From positions 84,004 to 148,003 of the forward strand of contig CAZCFZ010000001.1 of NCBI GenBank assembly GCA_964498065.1: 64,000 nucleotides of DNA. The letters run 5' to 3'. A program made the translations under genes and the position numbers. This document shows positions 17,404 through 25,179 of the stretch, piece after piece (position 1 is the first letter of the stretch; each line of letters starts with the position of its first letter). Source of the DNA: FEN-1297 sp964498065. Lineage in GTDB: Bacteria; Bacteroidota; Ignavibacteria; Ignavibacteriales; Ignavibacteriaceae. Under the pieces are notes generated by a model, which did no database searches, had not been told where the DNA came from, and saw nothing but the letters and a program-made list of their open reading frames with translations.

Positions 17404-19803
17404 TCATTCATACCTCAAACTCTTTACCGGATTTGCCGTTGCAGCTTTTATTGAATGAATACTTACAGTAACCAACGCTATAAAAAGTGCAATTAAACCT
17501 GAATAAATGAAGGTCAATAAGCTGAGATTTATTCTGTAAGCAAAATTACTTAACCATTTAGTCATTAAATAATATACTGGGAACCAGGCAATGACGCTTC
17601 CTATTAAAACTAATTTTATAAAATCCTTGATAATAAGATTAACAACCTGAGGCACAGACGCCCCTAATACTTTTCTAATACTAACTTCTTTCGTACGCCG
17701 CTGAACAACATATGAGACAAGACTGAAAAGTCCCAGGCATGCAATTAAAATTGCTAACAATGCAAACGCTCCAAATATTTCACTCAATCTTTCTTCAGAT
17801 TGATATAACTTCTCAAAGCTTTTATCAAGAAAATGATATTCAAACGGAAGATCAGGCGAGAACTGCTTCCAGGCTGATTCAATATAATTTATTGTTTCCG
17901 GAATGTCTGCCGAAGAAATTTTCATTGCAATAGTATTATAATATTTTGCCGCAGTATCCATTAACATTACAACAGGCTCTACATTCTGCTGAAGGGATTT
18001 GAAATTGAAATCCTTAACTACACCGATTACTTGTCCCTTAGGATGGTAATATGTCTTTAATATTTTCCCTATAGCGTTATGCGGAGTCCACCCGATCATT
18101 TTTGCTGCCGTCTCATTAAGAATAAAACTTTCATTCCAGTCCGAAAGCATATTCCGCGAAAAATTTCTACCGGATTCAAACTTGAATCCAAGTACCTTAG
18201 TGTAGTCGGGATCGATAATCAGTGTAAAGAAGCCGTCGGAGTGCTGGCCTGTCCCGTCTGTCCAAGAGTAACCTTCAACATCTTGCGGATGGCTGGGAAT
18301 CCAGTTTGCTCTTGTTACAGCCGTTATTCTGTGCTGCCGCAACAACTGCGATTTAAATGCATCGTAGTTCTTCCCTATTTCATTGTTCGATGGAAAATAT
18401 ATAACATGCTTTGCATTAAATCCAAGTTTATGCGACTTGAGAAAGTTATACTGCGACCACATTACAATTGTAACAGCAATTAGAAATACAGAGATTGCAA
18501 ATTGAAATACAATGAGAGACTTGCGGATTAAACCACTTTTATTTCCCGATGCAGCAGAATTTTTCATAACGGCCGCCGGCTGGAATGAAGACAGATGAAA
18601 CGCCGGATACGCACAAGCCAGGAAAACAACAAGAACCCAAACGGCGGATAAAGAAAGAAGTATCTTTGGGTTGGTGATAAGATTGGAAGATAAGTGTACT
18701 TCTGCTAACGAATTAAAACCTGGTATGAACAGTTCAACCATGACAATTGCAAGAGCAAGAGATATAAAAGCCATTACCGCAAACTCAAAAATAAATTGAC
18801 GTATTAATCTTGAGCGGTTAGAGCCAAGCACTTTTCTTATTCCAATTTCTTTAGCGCGAGCAGTTGAACGGGCAGTTGAGATGTTTATAAAATTGATGCA
18901 AGCAATCAGGAGTATAAACAATGCAATACCCGAAAGTATATAATCATATTGCAAATCTCCCTTATTTGTGAAATCAAAAATATAAGTTGTATTAAAATGA
19001 ATATCGCTTAGCGGCTGAAGCAGCAAACGACCGGAATCTTTGTTATATTCTCCAAATATTTTAGTCAGGAAGGCGGGAAGATTACTGCGAATCATTTCTA
19101 CTCGAAGCCCTTTTGGAAGCATTAAAAATGTATAATAGTTAGAAGAACTGAAATTGTTTAATACACTTCCGGAACTTTTATGATAGATATCTTTCAAACT
19201 AACGAAAGAGGCCAGATAACCAAACTGTATGGACGAATTAGAAGGCGGATCTTTAGCAACGCCTGTTACTTTATAATTGTACATGTTGTTTATTCTAATC
19301 GTCTTTCCAATCGGATCTTTGTTGCCGAAAATTTTTTTCGACTCGCTTTGTGCAAGCACTATAGAGAACGGCGCAGACAAAGCAGTTTTGGGATCGCCTA
19401 TGATAAGCGGCAGTGAGAAAACATCAAAGAATGAAGAATCGGCAAAGGTGAAGTTTTTTACCGTGAAAAGTTTTTCTCCGTATTTAACCACCGCATCTCC
19501 CATTAAGGGAATTGAAATTCTGACAGATTTTACCCCTGGAAAATTTTCCGGGAATGCATTAGCGTACCCTGTAGGAGTTGGTGCCCATGTTACCAGTTTT
19601 CCACTCTGCTTGAATTCTTGAACAACCCTATATATCCGGTTATAATTCTTGTTGAACTTATCGAAGCTCAAATCGTTCTGTACATAAAGGAATATTAATA
19701 CACAAGCTGCCAGACCCACAGCCAGACCGAAAATATTTATGAAAGAATGAACTTTGTTCTTCAGAATATTTCTAACTGTTATATTGAAATAATTTTTGAA
19801 CAT
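17404..19803 (-). CDS. FtsX/MacB-like ABC permease (copy 8, first of the array)
   Basis: The promoter-proximal member, 799 residues, starting MFKNYFNITVRNILKNK with AAGGAAA 6 bases before the ATG. Parts: membrane helix, periplasmic core (IFGNKDPIGK), FtsX segment 1 with AKEIGIRKVLGSN, second periplasmic domain, FtsX segment 2 with TKEVSIRKVLGAS, tail ATANPVKSLRYE. No ATP-binding cassette domain is present, in contrast to true MacB. It opens a run of eight same-strand paralogues with gaps of 11-80 bases, consistent with one transcript starting in the gene-poor region upstream. Confidence 0.9.
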   Translation of the reverse strand: MFKNYFNITVRNILKNKVHSFINIFGLAVGLAACVLIFLYVQNDLSFDKFNKNYNRIYRVVQEFKQSGKLVTWAPTPTGYANAFPENFPGVKSVRISIPLMGDAVVKYGEKLFTVKNFTFADSSFFDVFSLPLIIGDPKTALSAPFSIVLAQSESKKIFGNKDPIGKTIRINNMYNYKVTGVAKDPPSNSSIQFGYLASFVSLKDIYHKSSGSVLNNFSSSNYYTFLMLPKGLRVEMIRSNLPAFLTKIFGEYNKDSGRLLLQPLSDIHFNTTYIFDFTNKGDLQYDYILSGIALFILLIACINFINISTARSTARAKEIGIRKVLGSNRSRLIRQFIFEFAVMAFISLALAIVMVELFIPGFNSLAEVHLSSNLITNPKILLSLSAVWVLVVFLACAYPAFHLSSFQPAAVMKNSAASGNKSGLIRKSLIVFQFAISVFLIAVTIVMWSQYNFLKSHKLGFNAKHVIYFPSNNEIGKNYDAFKSQLLRQHRITAVTRANWIPSHPQDVEGYSWTDGTGQHSDGFFTLIIDPDYTKVLGFKFESGRNFSRNMLSDWNESFILNETAAKMIGWTPHNAIGKILKTYYHPKGQVIGVVKDFNFKSLQQNVEPVVMLMDTAAKYYNTIAMKISSADIPETINYIESAWKQFSPDLPFEYHFLDKSFEKLYQSEERLSEIFGAFALLAILIACLGLFSLVSYVVQRRTKEVSIRKVLGASVPQVVNLIIKDFIKLVLIGSVIAWFPVYYLMTKWLSNFAYRINLSLLTFIYSGLIALFIALVTVSIHSIKAATANPVKSLRYE

Positions 19804-21219
19804 AATTTCCTTCGATTTAATTCAGTGTCAAATTTCAGAATTAATATTAAGCTGATTTTAAATAAATCATCGATAAAAACTTTATAATTATTTGAAACTG
19901 AAATTTGATGTTTGATATGAGGAGTAATAATCATGCTTACAATAATGTTTAATCAATAGAAAATATTAAACTATTTAATTGTAAAAAAACAACAATAATG
20001 CCATTTGGAAGGCTTAAAAATTACCGGTATTTACAATTATTTTAATATTAACCGACCGGATTCGGACACTAGCGATCGAAATTGAACGATTAAATTTTAG
20101 CAGATTTTAACTTTGAAGTACTGTATTTCATAGGAATTTTAATTTATTTCAAACATATTTTAATTACTTACCATATGCGCAATCTTTTAGAGTGAAAGTT
20201 TTTGTGCCGTCAAGTTTTATCTTATCTCACCATATATGATATTAAGTTTTTATTAAAATATTCGATAATTAAACGGTTAACTATAATATTTTTAATGAAA
20301 ATATATTATGAGTAATGTAAGCCGGAAAAAATCAGAATTTATTGGTTCAAATAATTTCAATTATTTGTATAAAACTAAAAAAGTTGACGAATTTAAAACA
20401 TTTTTAGGGATTATTTTTAGCGGCAAAGAGAATACAAATTCAATTATTAATACATGCTGCAACCATGGAAGTGAAATTTCAGCTACTTCTATTTTTAGAC
20501 CTGTTGAAAATACAACAGTAAATTCAAGCATTTGTCTCCGTTTAAAGAATTAACCGATACCCAGCCTAAAATTATAAAGTAAAATTGAATGGTTGTGGGT
20601 AATTAAATTTATCAAAAATAGAATTGACAGAAAAGTATTTAATTTGTTGGTTATCGAATTAATTACAATAAAAATTTAATTTTTTAATTTCTTATGCAGT
20701 GGTATTTCTTTACCTTATCAAATACGCGAGATAATTTTCAAAAGGAGAACCGAATTATTGAATTGCTGGGAAAGTTGATACTTAAATTCAATAAAGGTAA
20801 ACGAAAAGATACTTTATTATTATATCAAATCCCCTCCAATCTTAACTATATAATTTACTATATAACTTCTCCCCGTAAAGAGATTATCAAGTTTTTTATC
20901 AGACATAATAAGGCCAGGCCTTGTTTTCATGCCAATAATAAAGCTCCTGTAAAATTATCAAATATGAAATTTCTGTCGGGTGATGTAATTTTATGGCTGA
21001 ATTTATTAGGCGTGCATAAGTAAAATTTTATTTTTTATAATTAAAATAAATGCGGTTGTCTCAAAACTATTAATTTGGCATTCCGAACTTTGACAAATGC
21101 AATCCTTTGGAAGATTCAAAATCTCTTTTTTTAAAAATTTAGTAATTATAGATTCCGGGTCCGGCCAAAGAACCGGCAAGCAAACCCGGAATGACAATTT
21201 GAGACAGCCTATTTAATTT
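19804..21219. other. 1.4-kb gene-poor region upstream of the permease array
   Basis: Very AT-rich. On the minus strand it must hold the promoter of the permease array. An inverted repeat (TCAAATTTCAG at 19828-19838 and CTGAAATTTGA at 19898-19908) lies 25-105 bases upstream of the first permease and could be a regulator site or leader hairpin. Two plus-strand open frames (20308-20553 and 20694-21023) have no ribosome-binding site and no recognisable sequence; I do not call them genes. The right part carries a MITE-like element. I see no RNA gene. Confidence 0.4.
21054..21209. mobile_element. MITE-like element with terminal inverted repeats
   Basis: Imperfect terminal inverted repeats GGTTGTCTCAAA (21054-21065) and TTTGAGACAGCC (21198-21209; one mismatch in 12) bound about 156 bases with no gene. 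Inside is a GC-rich palindrome, ATTCCGGGT ... ACCCGGAAT, with nested CCGG arms. GAGACA-type ends occur on several insertion sequence families, so this could be a non-autonomous derivative. It lies 10 bases beyond the stop of the secreted beta-propeller gene and could also end that transcript. No target duplication was confirmed. Confidence 0.45.
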
Positions 21220-23769
21220 TTATTTCATTAAAATTAATTTCTTCACCGCTGCAAAACTTCCGGCTTGCATCCGGTAGAAATAAACTCCGCTGGAAAGTTT
21301 GCCTGCATTAAATTCCAAAGAATAATTACCGGCTCTTTTAGTTTCATTTAATAATGTTTCAACTTCCCTTCCCAGAATATCATAAACTTTTATTATTACT
21401 AAACTGCTTTTAGGTACAGAATAATTTATTGTTGTTGCCGGATTAAAAGGATTGGGATAGTTTTGTTTAAGCGAGAATTGTCTCGGAATACTTTGTGTTT
21501 TATTTTCAACATCGGTTATTGTACTATTTCTGTATCCTGTCCGTTGATTGTTACCCTTAAAAGTTCCCCATTCATATGATTCATTAATTATAGAGGCAGA
21601 ACTTGAAAATCCTCTTTTATTTAATTTTGTTAATAAACTGTCATCAGGAATTTTCAATACGTACAGTTTACCTAGTGTATCTCCTATCATAACCAAGTTT
21701 GAGTTTGTTATTAACGTTGGAGCAATAATCGGATTTCCCGTTCTTAATACCCATTTTTGATTTCCGTTTGAGCTAAGTGAGTAAAAGTTTCCATTCATTG
21801 ATCCAAAATAAATTGATCCGTCAGCACTCAAAGCAGGCGTAGAATAAACAGCAGAGCCGGCATTAAACTGCCATATCTTATTTCCTGTTTTTGAAAGACA
21901 ATAAAAGCTGTCGTCTCCCGAACCAAAATAAATAATACCATCCAAACCGATTATCGGGGAAGATTTTATTTTTCCTCCGGTTTGAAATTTCCACAGTAAA
22001 TTTCCGTTCCAGTCGACTTTATATAGATACCCGTCTTCCGAACCAAAAACTATGCTGCTGTCTAAGCCTAATGCGGGCGAACTGCTTATCGGTCCGTTTG
22101 TAGTATATGTCCATAGTACTGATCCTGCAGGAGATACGGCATACAACTTACCGTCATTACTGCCGAAATAAACATTGCCGTTGTCACTTATTGAAGGAGA
22201 AGAAGTAATTGGGCCCCCGGTTTGTAAATACCATTTAATCTTTCCCGATTCATCAAGGGCAAAAAATCTTCCCGTTGTAATTCCTACGTAAATTAAACTG
22301 TCAAATACTGCCGAAGGTGATGAAACTACTGTGCCTCCTAATGCCTTATCCCATACCGGAATTCCCTGATAATCAAAAGAATATAAACGGGTATCATTGC
22401 TTCCCACATATATGTTATTCTTATTACTTATACAGGTTGTGGATTGTATAGAGCCTCCTGTCTGAATTGTCCATTTTACACTTCCGGTTGAATCAAAACA
22501 ATATACGCTTCCTCCTTTAGATGTAACAAAATAAGTGTTACCGTCAAGCTGACCTACTGCCGATTCAATTGAACCTTTAGTATCCAATTCTGCCGCATAT
22601 ACGGAAATTTTTACAGAATCTTTTTTAATTACACCATAATTACTGGTTAATTTAAGATCAACATACCATGAACCCGTCGGCAATTCTATTGTTACACTTG
22701 GGGATGTGCTTATTACTTTATTATGAATACTCCATTCATAACTCACAATGCTTCCGTAATTTAGATTTATTATAGGGTTAATAGTCTTTGTTACTTTTGC
22801 TGCATAATTAGAATCAAGCCAGACAGCCGGAGTATTGTAATCTATATTATTATACTCCGGAATTACTGCACCTTTAATCGATTTAACAAAAATACCGTTA
22901 CCTCTTGTTCCTATTATTAAATTTGTATCTTTAATTGCTGCTATATCTATCCAGTCATTATTTGTATAACCGGGACCATTTATTGGATTCCATGTTTGGC
23001 CATTATCAGTAGAAAGTGAAATACTATAAGCAAAAGTCATTGAAAGGATATTTGAACCTGAACTTCCAAAAACATTAATATCTACTCCCATTCCGTGCCA
23101 GGATTGTCCAATGTCGGTAGAATAATATAAGCTGTCGTTAGTCGCTGCAAAAATTTTATTTCCGGAAATAACAATATTAGAGACATGAAGTCCTGTTAAT
23201 CCAATTGGCGACCAGTTAGCTCCGTCGGTATTAGAAAGATATATCCCATTATTTGTTCCTGCAAAAAGATTATTTCCGTTAATAGTTATAGACTCAACCG
23301 TATCTTTAAATGATGGATCAGCCTTGGTCCAGTTTCTACCGTTGTTTATGGAGATGAATACACCGGAATCAGTGCCGGCGTAAGCGGTATCTTCATTAAC
23401 CGCAAGGGAAAAAATATAGTTACTGGTTAAACCTGAATTTGATTGCTGCCAGGTTGAGCCGTTATCATACGATAAAAAAATTCCGCTTTCGTTGGTGCCT
23501 GCATAAATAGTACTGTTATTCACTGCAAGAGAAAGGATATCAAGATTATTTAATCCACTATTGGCCTGAGACCAATTCAAACCCTGATCAGTTGATATCA
23601 GGACTCCGTTGGCTTTAGTACCTGCGAAAAGATTTGCTCCTTGTTCAGCAAAACTTGAAACCACAACGCCGTTAGGAGCATTAGCATTTATCCACTGGGC
23701 ATTACCGGTATATGTAAAAATTAAAAATGTAAAAATGATCGTAATAAAACAGCGCAGTAAACCTTTCAT
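21220..23769 (-). CDS. secreted double beta-propeller protein with T9SS sorting domain
   Basis: 849 residues with a signal peptide (hydrophobic to about residue 24, ending GNA-Q). The first third has Asp-box/BNR-type repeats (recurring STDxGxxW units, as in photosystem-II-stability-factor or sortilin propellers). A PKD-like domain follows at about 345-395 (YEWSIHNKVI), then PQQ/BamB-like repeats with recurring GSxxWxxxTGG. The C-terminus carries QNYPNPFNPATTINYS and ends YFYRMQAGSFAAVKKLILMK, a T9SS type A sorting domain. GGAGGAATAATAATG gives a clear start. No catalytic motif is visible; it is probably a surface-attached binding or scaffolding protein. It stands alone, with non-coding DNA on both sides. 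Confidence 0.9.
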   Translation of the reverse strand: MKGLLRCFITIIFTFLIFTYTGNAQWINANAPNGVVVSSFAEQGANLFAGTKANGVLISTDQGLNWSQANSGLNNLDILSLAVNNSTIYAGTNESGIFLSYDNGSTWQQSNSGLTSNYIFSLAVNEDTAYAGTDSGVFISINNGRNWTKADPSFKDTVESITINGNNLFAGTNNGIYLSNTDGANWSPIGLTGLHVSNIVISGNKIFAATNDSLYYSTDIGQSWHGMGVDINVFGSSGSNILSMTFAYSISLSTDNGQTWNPINGPGYTNNDWIDIAAIKDTNLIIGTRGNGIFVKSIKGAVIPEYNNIDYNTPAVWLDSNYAAKVTKTINPIINLNYGSIVSYEWSIHNKVISTSPSVTIELPTGSWYVDLKLTSNYGVIKKDSVKISVYAAELDTKGSIESAVGQLDGNTYFVTSKGGSVYCFDSTGSVKWTIQTGGSIQSTTCISNKNNIYVGSNDTRLYSFDYQGIPVWDKALGGTVVSSPSAVFDSLIYVGITTGRFFALDESGKIKWYLQTGGPITSSPSISDNGNVYFGSNDGKLYAVSPAGSVLWTYTTNGPISSSPALGLDSSIVFGSEDGYLYKVDWNGNLLWKFQTGGKIKSSPIIGLDGIIYFGSGDDSFYCLSKTGNKIWQFNAGSAVYSTPALSADGSIYFGSMNGNFYSLSSNGNQKWVLRTGNPIIAPTLITNSNLVMIGDTLGKLYVLKIPDDSLLTKLNKRGFSSSASIINESYEWGTFKGNNQRTGYRNSTITDVENKTQSIPRQFSLKQNYPNPFNPATTINYSVPKSSLVIIKVYDILGREVETLLNETKRAGNYSLEFNAGKLSSGVYFYRMQAGSFAAVKKLILMK

Positions 23770-24297
23770 TATTATTCCTCCAATTAAATTCTGATTTAGA
23801 TTATTATAATTTTAAAATCATAATACGGATATTATTGAAAGGCAGCCCCCATAGAGGTTCCCCATCCGGTTAGATATCATAATAGTCAATTTAAGAATAC
23901 AATAATAGTTTGTAAAATATTCAATATGATTAATATAATAATTTGAATTTTATTAACAACCATTATATTAAAAATTTTTAATATAAATTTAAATTAATTT
24001 ATGCTATGTTTCATTTTAATATTTTCCTGCACGTATAAGGCTTAAAATTTTTAGTTGATGAAATACGACTTCTTTCTCAATGTATGCTATTCTTTATAAT
24101 AGTTGTGCATTTAACTAAAAATATTTTTAAGTTAAGTAAGAAATAATAAGCTAGGATATTTAAACACGGGGATTTTATAAATACTATTAAACACACATGG
24201 GGTCAGATCGAGATAGATAAGTTAAATTTATTTTAGGAAAATATCAGAAAAATAAATATGATTTAAATTGAGCTTTATCTATAATAATAATGATAAT
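23770..24297. other. divergent intergenic region
   Basis: About 530 AT-rich bases between divergently read genes, so it should hold both promoters. A conspicuous GC-rich patch lies at about 23842-23871 (GGCAGCCCCC ... CCCCATCCGG), some 75-100 bases upstream of the propeller gene start; it might be a regulator site. No clear -35/-7 pair, RNA gene or terminator was recognised. Confidence 0.3.
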
Positions 24298-25002
24298 ATG
24301 AAACCATCTTATATTTATATTATAATCGTTTTATTTCTCCTCTTATGTCCTAATCCAAGTATCGCTGCAAATGCAGATACATGTCGCGGTCAAATAACTT
24401 TTGATTCTACTTATGTCATATCAGTAAATAAATCTTTACCAAGGTATTATATCCGTTTAATTGAAAGAGAAGATACTTCCGGGAAATATACCGGGTGGAA
24501 TTATGAATTATTAATTCGTACTAAGTTGAACGGCCCGATCGAACAATCAATCTGCGGTCAATCTGATTCACCTTTTGACATGATGAGTGATGAAGAATAT
24601 CCCGGTATTCAATTTATAGATCTCAATTTTGATGACTATTTAGATATTAAAATTTTCAACAATCGCGCTGCAAATGGCGTCAACGCAGGTTATGCAGCGT
24701 ACTTATTTTCTTCGCATAGTCATAGCTTCAATTACAGCCAAGCCTTCTCTGAAATTTTAGGCGGCACCGGTATAGAATTAGACTCATCAAAACATGAAAT
24801 AATCAGCAGCGGAGAATTAGGATGCATGGGGGGATGCTGGTCAACAGATACATATCAAGTTCACAATGATTCACTAATTCTGATAAAAAGTGTACATCAG
24901 GATCAAGATCCAGAACATCCGGGAAAATTTATCCTGGTCACTGAAGAATTACGTGGCGGTAAATTAATTGTAATAAGTAAAAAAAGCGTAGAGTGGCCAT
25001 AA
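24298..25002 (+). CDS. small secreted protein of unknown function
   Basis: 234 residues from the ATG at 24298. An in-frame TTG 30 bases upstream is the only earlier start and has no ribosome-binding site, and the ATG is directly followed by a signal peptide (KPSYIYIIIVLFLLLC ... SIAANA). The mature part has five cysteines (DTCRG, SICGQ, LGCMGGCWS region) and the stretch FIDLNFDDYLDIKIF, similar to a single FG-GAP-like or XAC2610-type calcium-loop motif. The end has YQVHNDSLILIKS, a pattern seen in XAC2610-related periplasmic proteins. I cannot assign a function; the XAC2610 likeness is tentative. It is alone on its strand, 178 bases before the peptidase gene. Confidence 0.65.
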   Translation: MKPSYIYIIIVLFLLLCPNPSIAANADTCRGQITFDSTYVISVNKSLPRYYIRLIEREDTSGKYTGWNYELLIRTKLNGPIEQSICGQSDSPFDMMSDEEYPGIQFIDLNFDDYLDIKIFNNRAANGVNAGYAAYLFSSHSHSFNYSQAFSEILGGTGIELDSSKHEIISSGELGCMGGCWSTDTYQVHNDSLILIKSVHQDQDPEHPGKFILVTEELRGGKLIVISKKSVEWP

Positions 25003-25179
25003 GGCAATTAGGAAAAAGTTTAGTATTTTTGTTCCTACTTTCGCTTAAACGCAAGGTCTTTAGACTAAAAGCATAAAAAAAATAGCGATAAATATTCAAA
25101 TGCCAAAAGCCGGAAGAATATAAAGGGTTTTTAAAAAATTAAAAGGGAAAGATTTATTAACAAAAAAAGAGGGAATTCA

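Noticed and set aside
20263..20280. ATTAAACGGTTAAC, resembling the LacI operator
   Set aside because: It breaks the palindrome at the centre and lies far from any gene start; probably chance in AT-rich DNA.
20308..20553. 81-codon open frame in the gene-poor region
   Set aside because: No ribosome-binding site, no recognisable sequence, isolated, AT-rich. It may be real but there is nothing to support it.
20694..21023. 109-codon open frame in the gene-poor region
   Set aside because: Same reasons: no ribosome-binding site, no family likeness, low-complexity Lys/Ile/Asn-rich composition.
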